The notes beneath the pieces are model-generated. The model did no database searches. It was not told where the DNA came from and saw nothing but the letters and a program-made list of their open reading frames with translations. From NCBI RefSeq assembly GCF_003293745.1, contig NZ_PTLZ01000001.1, forward strand, positions 1,240,001-1,304,000: 64,000 nt of DNA, given 5' to 3'. Numbering within the stretch: position 1 is the stretch's first letter; every line of letters starts with the position of its first letter. Shown piece after piece: positions 30,837 to 39,418 of this stretch. The DNA is from Herminiimonas fonticola. GTDB lineage: Bacteria > Pseudomonadota > Gammaproteobacteria > Burkholderiales > Burkholderiaceae_D. The translations under genes and the position numbers were made by a program.

Positions 30837-31289
30837 ATGCAAGTCATTCTGTTAGAAAAAGTCGTTAATCTCGGCAACCTCGGTGAAGTCGTTAAAGTCA
30901 AAGACGGCTACGCACGTAACTTCCTGATTCCACAACGCAAAGCTCGTCGTGCAACGACGACTGCATTGGCTGAATTTGAAGTCAAACGTGCAGAACTGGA
31001 AAACATCGCCGCTGCAAAATTGGCAGTATCGCAAGCGCAAGGTGAAAAATTGACCGGTCAAACCGTTCAAATTTCGCAAAAATCAGGTGTTGACGGCCGT
31101 TTGTTCGGTTCCGTTACCAATGCTGATATCGCTGTCGCGTTGACCAAGCAAGGTTTCGCAGTTGAAAAAGCACAAGTTCGCTTGCCTAACGGCCCTCTGA
31201 AAATTGCTGGCGACCACGTCGTTTCCGTTGCATTGCACACGGATGTTGTGATTGACGTCACGATCGCAGTTATAGGCGACCACGCTTAA
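30837..31289 (+). CDS. rplI: 50S ribosomal protein L9
   Basis: A 150-residue ribosomal protein with the two-domain L9 architecture. The N-terminal domain has [32 protein letters not shown], the long central helix spans about 45-75, and the C-terminal domain contains [14 protein letters not shown]. It is the last gene of the rpsF operon; the terminator follows about 35 bases later. Confidence 0.98.
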   Translation: MQVILLEKVVNLGNLGEVVKVKDGYARNFLIPQRKARRATTTALAEFEVKRAELENIAAAKLAVSQAQGEKLTGQTVQISQKSGVDGRLFGSVTNADIAVALTKQGFAVEKAQVRLPNGPLKIAGDHVVSVALHTDVVIDVTIAVIGDHA

Positions 31290-31323
31290 ATCTGTTGAAA
31301 GTAAGTCTGGCACTTGTTGCCGC

Positions 31324-31351
31324 AAAAAAGCCGGGTTTTCCCGGCTTTTTT
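31324..31351 (+). terminator. Terminator of the rpsF-priB-rpsR-rplI operon
   Basis: gccggg (31330-31335) / cccggc (31340-31345) with a tttt loop, preceded by six As and followed by seven Ts. Confidence 0.88.
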
Positions 31352-31363
31352 ATTGCCCATTTT

Positions 31364-31393
31364 CTGAAAGCGCCCCCTCGTAGCAGGTATAAT
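31364..31393 (+). promoter_or_regulatory. Sigma-70 promoter of dnaB with almost no leader
   Basis: ctgaaa (31364-31369), an 18-base spacer and a perfect tataat (31388-31393). The predicted start is within one or two bases of the dnaB ATG at 31401, and no Shine-Dalgarno sequence lies in between. Confidence 0.55.
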
Positions 31394-31400
31394 TCGCGCC

Positions 31401-32786
31401 ATGAACAACCGTGCCGATCCGCAAGTAGACTCCCTTCGCGTTCCCCCGCATTCGATAGAGGCTGAGCAATCCGTCCTCGGCGGTTTGCTGCTCGATAACG
31501 CCGCGTGGGACAGGATCGCCGACTTTGTGAATCAGGACGATTTTTATCGTTACGATCACAGGATTATTTTTCAGCACATCGTCAAGCTGATCAATGGATC
31601 CCGTCCAGCCGACGTCATCACTGTGTTTGAAGCGTTGACCAACAGCGGCAAGGCAGAGGAAGTCGGCGGCGTTTCGTATCTGAATGCGCTGGCGCAAAAT
31701 ACGCCGTCTGCTGCGAACATCCGTCGTTATGCAGAAATCGTGCGTGACCGCGGCGTGTTGCGCAAACTGATTACCGTTTCAGATGAAATTTCCGGCCAGG
31801 CTTTCAATCCGCAAGGCAAGGAAGTCAAGCAGATGCTGGACGAAGCGGAATCCAAGATTTTTTCGATCGCTGAAGAAGGCGCACGCGGTGCGCAAGGTTT
31901 CCAGGAAATTCAACCACTGCTGACGCAAGTCGTCGAGCGTATTGATGAACTGTATAACCGCGACAGCACTAGCGATATTACTGGTGTCCCGACCGGCTTC
32001 GCCGATTTGGATCGTATGACATCTGGCTTGCAGCCTGGCGATCTGATCATTGTCGCAGGCCGTCCATCGATGGGTAAAACCGCATTTTCGATCAACATTG
32101 GTGAAACCGTCGCGATTGAAAGCGGCTTGCCGGTCGCCGTGTTTTCGATGGAGATGGGTGGCACTCAGTTGGCGATGCGTATGCTGGGTTCGGTTGGTCG
32201 TCTGGATCAGCATCGCCTGCGTACCGGTCGTCTGGCAGATGAAGACTGGCCACGCCTGACGCATGCGATTCAAAAGATGAACGATGCGCAGTTGTACATC
32301 GATGAAACGCCAGCACTCAATTCGATTGAGTTGCGCGCACGTTCGCGTCGTTTGTCGCGTCAATGCGGCAAGCTTGGTTTGATCATCATCGATTACCTGC
32401 AGCTGATGTCGGCCAATACCTCAGGTGAGAACCGCGCAACGGAAATTTCCGAAATCTCGCGTAGCCTGAAAGGTTTGGCCAAAGAATTGAATTGCCCGGT
32501 GATTGCGCTTTCGCAGTTGAACCGCTCGCTGGAACAGCGCCCGAACAAACGTCCTGTGATGTCCGATTTACGTGAATCCGGCGCTATCGAACAAGATGCC
32601 GACGTGATTTTGTTTATCTATCGTGATGAAGTGTATAACCCCGATTCGCCGGATAAAGGCACGGCGGAAATCATCATTGGTAAGCAGCGTAACGGCCCGA
32701 TTGGCAGTGTGCGGTTGACCTTCCTCGGCCAGTACACCAAGTTTGAAAATTACACTGGTTCGGCGGCGCTGTATCAAGGTGATTGA
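31401..32786 (+). CDS. dnaB: Replicative DNA helicase DnaB
   Basis: A 461-residue hexameric helicase of the replication fork. The N-terminal domain starts RVPPHSIEAEQSVLGGLLLDN, and the RecA-like ATPase domain has Walker A AGRPSMGKTAFSINI at about 215-230, Walker B LIIIDYLQLMS, SRSLKGLAKELNCPVIALSQLNR and SDLRESGAIEQDAD. The length is standard and no intein is present. No later methionine is a plausible start because the conserved region begins about ten residues in. It is transcribed from its own promoter after the rplI terminator and may be leaderless. Confidence 0.97.
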   Translation: MNNRADPQVDSLRVPPHSIEAEQSVLGGLLLDNAAWDRIADFVNQDDFYRYDHRIIFQHIVKLINGSRPADVITVFEALTNSGKAEEVGGVSYLNALAQNTPSAANIRRYAEIVRDRGVLRKLITVSDEISGQAFNPQGKEVKQMLDEAESKIFSIAEEGARGAQGFQEIQPLLTQVVERIDELYNRDSTSDITGVPTGFADLDRMTSGLQPGDLIIVAGRPSMGKTAFSINIGETVAIESGLPVAVFSMEMGGTQLAMRMLGSVGRLDQHRLRTGRLADEDWPRLTHAIQKMNDAQLYIDETPALNSIELRARSRRLSRQCGKLGLIIIDYLQLMSANTSGENRATEISEISRSLKGLAKELNCPVIALSQLNRSLEQRPNKRPVMSDLRESGAIEQDADVILFIYRDEVYNPDSPDKGTAEIIIGKQRNGPIGSVRLTFLGQYTKFENYTGSAALYQGD

Positions 32787-32898
32787 TGCGCGGCTAATGA
32801 TGAAAACAATTTCCAATATTTAAAATTTTTCCTGCGGCACCAAAGCATTGCGTGCGCACCATCTTATTTCAACATTTTAATATTCAAAGAGAGTAATT

Positions 32899-33525
32899 AT
32901 GTTCGGACGACTGATGCCTAAAGAAGGCAAATTTTTCGATCTCTTCAATGAGCACGCGGAATTTTGTGTCAAGGGTGCAAAAGAGATGGTGGCCTTGATG
33001 ACCAACTTCGACGATCTGGAGATTCGCGTACATGCGATCGAAGGTATCGAGAAGCAGGCCGACAAGGTGACGCATGCAACGCTGGATGCATTGCACAAGA
33101 CCTTCATCACGCCGCTGGATCGCGACGATATCCATCAACTGATTACACGCATGGATGACATTCTCGATTTGCTTGAGGATGCAGCGCAAACGATTTCTCT
33201 GTACGACATCAAGGCCATCACGCCAGAAGCCAAACGTCTGGCCGAACTGTGCCTGGCTTGTACCGAAAAAGTAAAAGCAGCCGTAGCCTTGTTGCACAAC
33301 ATGGATAACTCGCGTGAAATTCTGGCCATCTGCCAGGAGATCGATCGCCTCGAATCCGATGCCGATCATGTAATGCGTGCGGCGATGTCCAAACTGTTCC
33401 GTGAAGAGCCGGATGTCCGCAATCTGATCAAGCTGAAAGCGATTTACGAATTGCTGGAAACCGTCACCGATCGTTGCGAAGATGTTGCCAATATCATCGA
33501 AGGCATCATCGTAGAAAACGCTTGA
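32899..33525 (+). CDS. DUF47 PhoU-like phosphate transport accessory protein
   Basis: A 208-residue all-helical cytoplasmic protein of the DUF47/TIGR00153 family, relatives of PhoU that regulate or assist low-affinity Pit phosphate transporters. Seen are FGRLMPKEGKFFDLFNEHA, EKQADKVTHATLDALHKTFITPLDRDDIHQLI and the second repeat half LEPDADHVMR-like sequence (SDADHVMRAAMSKLF). It precedes the pit gene by about 120 bases, the usual two-gene unit. A ribosome binding site aaagagag lies upstream. Confidence 0.9.
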   Translation: MFGRLMPKEGKFFDLFNEHAEFCVKGAKEMVALMTNFDDLEIRVHAIEGIEKQADKVTHATLDALHKTFITPLDRDDIHQLITRMDDILDLLEDAAQTISLYDIKAITPEAKRLAELCLACTEKVKAAVALLHNMDNSREILAICQEIDRLESDADHVMRAAMSKLFREEPDVRNLIKLKAIYELLETVTDRCEDVANIIEGIIVENA

Positions 33526-33645
33526 GGATGTAATCGTATTTTCACTGCATCTGGCTCGGGGATTTTTACCGAGCCACGTCTTGCAAGTTTCGCGGTTGTT
33601 GGCATTCTCGGCACCGCGCGCAGATAGAACAGAAATTAAAATCCC

Positions 33646-34653
33646 ATGCAAACTCTTAACATGAGCCTTTATGTCCTCGCCTTTTTGATTGCATTGGCGT
33701 TGCTATTCGATTTCATGAATGGCTTCCACGATGCAGCGAATGCGATTGCGACTGTGGTGTCGACCGGTGTCTTGAAGCCGCAAAATGCGGTGATGATGGC
33801 GGCCTTTTTCAACTTTATCGCGATCGGCGTTTTCCACCTCAAGGTGGCATCGATGATCGGCAAGGGGACGATTGACCCTATCGTCATTGATCATTACGTT
33901 GTGTTTGGTGCGTTGATGGGCGCGATCTTCTGGAATGCCTTGACTTGGTATTTCGGTTTGCCATCGTCGTCGTCGCATGCATTGATCGGTGGTCTGGTTG
34001 GTGCTGCCGTCGCCAAGTCTGGTACTGATGCATTGATTGCATCCGGCTTGCTGAAGATTATCGCCTTCATCGTCTTGTCGCCATTGCTCGGCTTTATCTT
34101 TGGATCTTTGATGATGATTCTGGTGTCGTGGTTGTTCGTGCGTTCTACACCGCGCAATGTGGATAAATGGTTCCGTCGCTTGCAACTGGCTTCGGCCGCT
34201 ATGTATAGCCTGGGTCACGGCGGTAACGATGCACAAAAAACCATGGGTATTATCTGGATGTTGTTGATCGCTGCCGGCGTATCGACGGCCGACGAAGCTT
34301 TGCCATGGTGGGTGGTCATCAGTTGCTATAGCGCGATCAGCCTGGGTACCTTGTTCGGCGGTTGGCGCATCGTCAAAACCATGGGGCAAAAAATCACGAA
34401 ATTGAAACCGGTCGGTGGTTTCTGTGCCGAAACAGGTGGCGCGATTACCTTGTTCCTGGCTACGGCGATCGGTGTTCCGGTTTCGACTACGCATACGATT
34501 ACCGGCGCCATCGTCGGTGTCGGTGCATCGCAGAAAATGTCAGCAGTGCGCTGGGGCGTCGCCGGTAATATCGTTTGGGCATGGATCTTCACGATTCCTG
34601 CTTCGGCCTTCGTGGCAGCGATCGCGTGGTGGATAGGTACGATGATTATGTAA
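33646..34653 (+). CDS. pit: Low-affinity inorganic phosphate transporter (PiT family)
   Basis: A 335-residue polytopic inner-membrane transporter coupling phosphate (often as a metal-phosphate complex) to protons. The two PiT signature repeats are present: FDFMNGFHDAANAIATVVST near the N-terminus and FSLGHGGNDAQKTMGI-like sequence (YSLGHGGNDAQKTMG) in the middle, plus GLPSSSSHALIGGLVG and GVPVSTTHTITGAIVGVG. About ten hydrophobic helices are apparent. It is shorter than E. coli PitA (499), lacking the large cytoplasmic loop, as is normal in DUF47-linked transporters. Confidence 0.94.
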   Translation: MQTLNMSLYVLAFLIALALLFDFMNGFHDAANAIATVVSTGVLKPQNAVMMAAFFNFIAIGVFHLKVASMIGKGTIDPIVIDHYVVFGALMGAIFWNALTWYFGLPSSSSHALIGGLVGAAVAKSGTDALIASGLLKIIAFIVLSPLLGFIFGSLMMILVSWLFVRSTPRNVDKWFRRLQLASAAMYSLGHGGNDAQKTMGIIWMLLIAAGVSTADEALPWWVVISCYSAISLGTLFGGWRIVKTMGQKITKLKPVGGFCAETGGAITLFLATAIGVPVSTTHTITGAIVGVGASQKMSAVRWGVAGNIVWAWIFTIPASAFVAAIAWWIGTMIM

Positions 34654-34684
34654 TGCGTTTATGCATTGCACGATAAGCGAACCA

Positions 34685-34717
34685 TAAAAAAAGCCTGCTG
34701 ATTCAGCAGGCTTTTTT
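34685..34717. terminator. Bidirectional terminator between pit and phoH
   Basis: agcctgctg (34692-34700) / cagcaggct (34704-34712), loop att, flanked by As on the left and Ts on the right. Confidence 0.88.
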
Positions 34718-34737
34718 GCATTCGGCGATTCGGATTT

Positions 34738-36396
34738 TTACAGGACTTCGCTCGCGTGATCTGCCAGACGTGAACGTTCGCCGCGTGCCAGTGTGACGTG
34801 ACCGCCGTGGCTCCAACTCTTGAACCTATCGACGACGTAGGTCAAGCCACTGGAACCTTCAGTCAGGTAAGGTGTATCGATTTGAGCGATATTACCGAGA
34901 CAAACGATCTTGGTACCCGGGCCTGCGCGGGTGACCAGAGTTTTCATTTGTTTCGGCGTCAAGTTTTGCGCTTCATCGATGATCAGGAACTTGTTGACGA
35001 AGGTCCGGCCGCGCATGAAGTTCAGCGACTTGATCTTGATACGTGAACGAATCAGATCCTGCGTTGCAGCACGACCCCATTCACCGGCATCGTTGTCGGA
35101 CTTGTTCAACACTTCCAGATTGTCGTCGAAGGCGCCCATCCATGGCGACATCTTCTCTTCTTCCGTGCCTGGCAAGAAGCCGATGTCTTCACCCACTGGC
35201 ACCGTTACGCGTGTCACGATGATTTCGCTGTAGAGCTTGGTTTCCAGTACTTGTGCCAAACCTGCTGCCAATGCCAGCAAAGTCTTGCCGGTACCGGCCT
35301 GACCTAGCAATGAAACGAAATCGCATTCTGGATCCATCAACAGATTCAGCGCAAAATTCTGTTCACGATTACGTGCAGTCACACCCCATACGCTGTTCTT
35401 GGTATGCGCATAATCACGCAAGGTCTGGATAACCGCTGTCTTGCCATTGATCTGGCGTACCTGACCGTAGAACGATGCTTCGCCGTTCTTTGGTTCCATG
35501 AAGACGAACTGGTTGACCAGCATCGCCGGTACGACCGGGCCGCTCAGGCGATAGAAGGTGTAACCAGTACCGTGCTTGTTCTCCTGCCACGATTCCATTC
35601 CCTTCGCGTGCTTGACCCAGAAATCATCCGGCAATTGCATGATGCCGGAATAGAGCAGGTCGGTATCTTCCAGCACGTGATCGTTGAAATACTCTTCTGC
35701 CGGCAAGCCCATCGCACGCGCCTTGATGCGCATGTTGATGTCTTTCGATACCAGCACGATAGGACGCCCCGGATATTGCGCCTCCAGTGCACGTACCACG
35801 CCGAGAATCTGATTGTCGGCCTTGCCCATGGGCAGACCTTCCGGCAGCGTGACGTTTTGCAATTTGGTCTGGAAGAACAAACGGCCCTTGGCGTCCTTGT
35901 TGCCCAGCTTGGAAAGAGGAATGCCATCATCGATTGCATTTTCTTCTATGCCGCTGACGAGTGCATCCAGTGAACGCGATACCTGGCGCGCGCTGCGTGC
36001 AACTTCCGACATGCCTTTTTTGTGATCGTCCAGCTCTTCCAGCGTCATCATGGGCAGATAGACGTCGTGTTCCTCAAAACGGAACAGAGATGTCGGATCG
36101 TGCATCAACACATTGGTGTCGAGCACAAACAATTTTTTAACGCCGGATTTATCGACCGGGCGGCGGGTGCCTGATTTCGGTGCAATCGCCACGGTTTGGG
36201 CAGAAGTTGCACGTGGTTTTTCAATCGGCGTCTTTTCTGTGATTTTGGCACGGACCGGAGTCGGTGCAGGTTGGCTAATGCGTGCTGTCGGTTCAATCAA
36301 TGTCAATGCTTTGACAATTTTGTCCTTATCCGCCTTCGGATAGTCTTGTGGTGACAGCAATGCGGCAGGTTTGCTTGGTAATTTAGGCAGGGGCAT
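34738..36396 (-). CDS. PhoH family protein with N-terminal PIN domain
   Basis: A 552-residue protein combining a PIN-like RNase domain and a PhoH ATPase domain, the YlaK/PhoH2 type (RNA helicase plus ribonuclease in characterised relatives). The first ~95 residues are low-complexity and proline/lysine-rich. The PIN domain starts FVLDTNVLMHDP (Asp at about 91), and the PhoH domain has Walker A GQAGTGKTLLALAAG near 365 and Walker B FLIIDEAQNLTP. It ends GERSRLADHASEVL. It is convergent with pit; the neighbourhood suggests phosphate physiology, but relatives respond to stress more than to phosphate. Confidence 0.92.
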   Translation of the reverse strand: MPLPKLPSKPAALLSPQDYPKADKDKIVKALTLIEPTARISQPAPTPVRAKITEKTPIEKPRATSAQTVAIAPKSGTRRPVDKSGVKKLFVLDTNVLMHDPTSLFRFEEHDVYLPMMTLEELDDHKKGMSEVARSARQVSRSLDALVSGIEENAIDDGIPLSKLGNKDAKGRLFFQTKLQNVTLPEGLPMGKADNQILGVVRALEAQYPGRPIVLVSKDINMRIKARAMGLPAEEYFNDHVLEDTDLLYSGIMQLPDDFWVKHAKGMESWQENKHGTGYTFYRLSGPVVPAMLVNQFVFMEPKNGEASFYGQVRQINGKTAVIQTLRDYAHTKNSVWGVTARNREQNFALNLLMDPECDFVSLLGQAGTGKTLLALAAGLAQVLETKLYSEIIVTRVTVPVGEDIGFLPGTEEEKMSPWMGAFDDNLEVLNKSDNDAGEWGRAATQDLIRSRIKIKSLNFMRGRTFVNKFLIIDEAQNLTPKQMKTLVTRAGPGTKIVCLGNIAQIDTPYLTEGSSGLTYVVDRFKSWSHGGHVTLARGERSRLADHASEVL

Positions 36397-36531
36397 CAGG
36401 ACCTCGATCTAGTAAGTTTGGAAACATGAAAACGGGTACGAATGGCGACGACGAGGCGAAAAAAAGATTGAGGAACAGATTTAAAGAGAGATACAGCGGT
36501 GGAAAAATGAAGAAGATACAAATCGAAAAGT

Positions 36532-36577
36532 AAAAAAGCCGTTTGGGCAGGCTCGTGGCCATATCCGCAAACGGCTT
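36532..36577 (-). terminator. Terminator downstream of bcp
   Basis: On the minus strand, gccgtttg (36575-36568) pairs with caaacggc (36545-36538) across a 22-base loop, followed by six Ts. Confidence 0.75.
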
Positions 36578-36620
36578 TCTTGAAGAAAAATTCTTTTGAA
36601 TTCAATGGGTTTCTGCAAAC

Positions 36621-37115
36621 CTATGCAAGAGCCTTCACAAACTCCAGTACTTCATCGATGTGTCCAGGCACTTTTACTCCACGCCATTCTTTCACCAATT
36701 TGCCTGACTCGTCAATGACAAATGTAGAGCGTTCGATGCCACGCACTTTCTTGCCATACATATTTTTCATCTTCATGACATCGAACATCGTGCACAGCGT
36801 TTCATCCGGATCGGAGATCAACTGGAAGGGCATCTCCAACTTGGCCTTGAAACCTTCATGTGAACGGATGCTGTCGCGGCTGATGCCAAAAATCTCGGCA
36901 TTGGCTTGCTGGAACTGCGGATACATTTCGCGGAATTGAATGCCTTCCGTGGTGCAACCCGGTGTGTTGTCCTTGGGGTAAAAATACAGGACAATATTTT
37001 TTCCTTTGTAATCAGATAGTTGAAATGTCTGATCACCAGTCATCGCAGCGGAAAAATCCGGCACTATCTTGTTGAGTACGGAAGGGCGCTCTAGCACGGC
37101 GATGTCTTGATCCAT
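36621..37115 (-). CDS. bcp: Thioredoxin-dependent peroxiredoxin (BCP/PrxQ)
   Basis: A 164-residue peroxiredoxin that reduces hydrogen and alkyl peroxides. The peroxidatic cysteine is C54 in DNTPGCTTEG, with the Thr and Arg of the active site present. The usual resolving cysteine five residues on is replaced (CTTEGIQF). The only other cysteine is C108 (DETLCTMFD), so it either uses a distant resolving cysteine or works in the 1-Cys mode. The N-terminus carries about 15 extra residues (MDQDIAVLERPSVLNK). It has its own terminator; a palindrome gtgcgcagcgcac lies about 40 bases upstream. Confidence 0.93.
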   Translation of the reverse strand: MDQDIAVLERPSVLNKIVPDFSAAMTGDQTFQLSDYKGKNIVLYFYPKDNTPGCTTEGIQFREMYPQFQQANAEIFGISRDSIRSHEGFKAKLEMPFQLISDPDETLCTMFDVMKMKNMYGKKVRGIERSTFVIDESGKLVKEWRGVKVPGHIDEVLEFVKALA

Positions 37116-37443
37116 TTGTTATCACTCTCTTTGTCGATGATTTCGGCACTGTGCGCAGCGCACGGAAGTCTATCGATTCGTTGTCATTCCGGCATCTGAA
37201 CGAAGATAAATAATGCGGCCAGAACCGAACATGGGGGCGAATTTTTGTCCTTCAAGCAATGAAACTTGAAAAACTTTCTTTACTTCTTCGCCCTGTGCTT
37301 CGGATCAATATGAGAATCACAGCTTGCTTTACACTATTCAAAAGACAATAATTTTGCGCGATGGTTCAAGCTGGTTGACGCCGGCTCAGCATGAAGTCTG
37401 TGGTGCTGAGGAAGCGCGCCAGGTTGCAGTTTCAGCGGCTTGC
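37116..37443. other. Gene-free stretch between bcp and the Mth938-like gene
   Basis: About 330 bases without a supportable gene. It contains the 13-base palindrome gtgcgcagcgcac (37151-37163), which sits in the likely bcp promoter region and could be an operator. I see no terminator for the Mth938-like gene here. Confidence 0.4.
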
Positions 37444-37818
37444 TCAGACTTCAAATATCAGTGCCAGTGCTACCTTGCGGCCTTCGGTCATCAGAATATT
37501 GTAAGTGCGGCAGGCGGCTTGATTGTCCATGCATTCAACGCCTATGCGACGTGTTGTCAGTGGTGCTGTCAAACGCGGATGTACGAAGCGCTGGCGCATG
37601 CCGGTGCCGAGGATGACGACGTCCGGCGAGATCGCATTGATCTGCTCAAAATGTTCTATCGTCAATGCATCGAAAGACGTTACCGGCCAAGGCGCAGGCG
37701 CGATTTCAGGTAAAACGACGATGCTATTGTTGAATGGAATAAGGTTGATCTCTACGCCGTTGTCTTCATATGAGGTGACGGTTTGATATTGCTGGGTATT
37801 GCTGCTGTGGAGCTTCAT
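37444..37818 (-). CDS. Mth938-like (DUF498) domain protein
   Basis: A 124-residue single-domain protein of the Mth938/DUF498/NDUFAF3 fold. It has the family blocks YQTVTSYEDNGVEINLIPFNNSIVVLP-like opening, PDVVILGTGMRQRFVHPRL and IGVECMDNQAACRTYNILMTEGRKVALAL. The mitochondrial relative NDUFAF3 helps complex I assembly; bacterial function is not established. No signal peptide or membrane segment. It is monocistronic. Confidence 0.88.
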   Translation of the reverse strand: MKLHSSNTQQYQTVTSYEDNGVEINLIPFNNSIVVLPEIAPAPWPVTSFDALTIEHFEQINAISPDVVILGTGMRQRFVHPRLTAPLTTRRIGVECMDNQAACRTYNILMTEGRKVALALIFEV

Positions 37819-38051
37819 AACGGTATGGGAAGAATATAAATCGGAATCGACTGGGCCTAATTCCGATAGTTAGAAGATAAAGAACGCTTATTGTAACGTT
37901 TTCAGCTTTAAATCAGCCTTTAGCGATTGATAAAATCGGTCGCTTTCGGCAAAATGGACCTCTTTCGCGCTGCAAGCTTGCAGCCGTCATTTTTCGCCGG
38001 GCTCCGGTTGTCGATCTTGTGTCGGCGGCTGTGACGAACCGGCGTTTTCGT

Positions 38052-38084
38052 TAGAGCTGATCGGATCTTGTATCGACAGCTCTA
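38052..38084 (+). promoter_or_regulatory. Leader hairpin before the aminotransferase gene
   Basis: tagagctg (38052-38059) pairs with cagctcta (38077-38084), with an inner tcg/cga extension, 20 bases before the GTG start codon and just upstream of the ribosome binding site aaggaa. No T-run follows, so a regulatory or stabilising RNA structure is possible. Confidence 0.35.
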
Positions 38085-38105
38085 AAAATAACAAGGAACA
38101 CCGCT

Positions 38106-39329
38106 GTGCGACCGATCCAGAAATCGAAAAAACTTGCTGACGTTTGTTATGACATACGTGGACCCGTGCTGGAAAAAGCGCGGCAGATGGAAGAAGACGG
38201 TCACAAGATCATCAAGCTGAACATCGGCAACCTCGCCACTTTCGGTTTCGATGCACCTGATGAAATCGTGCAGGACATGATCCGCAATATGTCGAACGCG
38301 TCGGGTTATACCGATTCCAAAGGCTTGTTCGCTCCGCGCAAGGCGATCATGCAGTACACGCAGGAAAAGAAAATCGCCGGCGTGACCATCGATGATATTT
38401 ACCTCGGCAACGGCGCATCCGAACTGATCGTGATGAGTGTGAATGCCTTGCTCAATACCGGCGACGAAGTGCTGGTACCTTCACCTGATTACCCGCTGTG
38501 GACTGCAGCCGTCAGTTTGTCTGGCGGTACGCCTGTGCATTACGTCTGTGATGAACAAGCCGGCTGGTTCCCGGATATCGAAGACATCAAGAAGAAGATC
38601 AATTCGAATACCAAGGCCATCGTTGTTATCAACCCGAATAATCCTACCGGCGCACTGTATCCGGTTGAATTGCTGCAGCAAATCGTTGAAGTCGCGCGTC
38701 AGCATCAGCTGATCGTTTTCGCTGATGAAATCTACGACAAGGTGCTGTACGACGGCGCGACACATACATCGCTGGCCTCGCTGGCCGATGATGTGCTGTT
38801 CATTACCTTTAACGGCTTGTCGAAGAATTATCGTGCTTGCGGCTATCGCGCCGGCTGGATGATCGTCTCGGGCGAGAAGCGTTATGCCAAGGATTACATC
38901 GAAGGTTTGAACATGCTGGCGTCGATGCGCCTGTGTGCCAACGTGCCTGGTCAATACGCCATCCAGACCGCGCTTGGTGGCTATCAAAGCATTAATGACT
39001 TGGTGGGGACTGGTGGCCGCCTGTTGCGTCAGCGCGATCTGGCACACAAGCTGTTGACCGAGATTCCGGGTGTTACCTGCGTCAAGCCGAAGTCGGCCTT
39101 GTATATGTTCCCGCGCCTTGATCCGAAAATGTATCCAATCAAGGATGACCAGGATTTTGCCTATCAATTGCTGGCGGAAGAAAGCGTGCTGATTGTGCAG
39201 GGAACGGGCTTTAATTGCCCGACGCCTGATCATTTCAGGGTAGTATTCCTGCCGAATTCCGACGATCTGACATTGGCGATCGGCCGCATTGCGCATTTCC
39301 TCGAAGGCTATCGCAAACGTCTGGGTTGA
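38106..39329 (+). CDS. alaA: Alanine-type aminotransferase (AlaA-like)
   Basis: A 407-residue PLP-dependent class I/II aminotransferase closest to E. coli AlaA (YfbQ), which makes alanine from pyruvate and glutamate. Motifs are NIGNLATFGFDAPDEIVQDM, YTDSKGLFAPRKAIMQYTQ, the PLP region NPNNPTGALYP, FADEIYDKVLYDG, and the Schiff-base lysine in FNGLSKNYRACGYRAGWM (Lys about 240). The start is GTG at 38106 with aaggaa about 8 bases upstream. Followed by hom 90 bases later, so amino-acid synthesis genes are grouped; an aspartate-family link (hom, thrC) is contextual only. Confidence 0.93.
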   Translation: MRPIQKSKKLADVCYDIRGPVLEKARQMEEDGHKIIKLNIGNLATFGFDAPDEIVQDMIRNMSNASGYTDSKGLFAPRKAIMQYTQEKKIAGVTIDDIYLGNGASELIVMSVNALLNTGDEVLVPSPDYPLWTAAVSLSGGTPVHYVCDEQAGWFPDIEDIKKKINSNTKAIVVINPNNPTGALYPVELLQQIVEVARQHQLIVFADEIYDKVLYDGATHTSLASLADDVLFITFNGLSKNYRACGYRAGWMIVSGEKRYAKDYIEGLNMLASMRLCANVPGQYAIQTALGGYQSINDLVGTGGRLLRQRDLAHKLLTEIPGVTCVKPKSALYMFPRLDPKMYPIKDDQDFAYQLLAEESVLIVQGTGFNCPTPDHFRVVFLPNSDDLTLAIGRIAHFLEGYRKRLG

Positions 39330-39418
39330 GATTTTCGCCATTGGCAATGCGTTCGCCGTTCAGCGAGCGCGTGCAGTATTCGACATCCGCTTCATCCGAA
39401 TTTAATTAAGCAGAAATT

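Noticed and set aside
38481-39347. 288-codon open frame antisense to the aminotransferase
   Set aside because: Shadow frame; no supporting motif.
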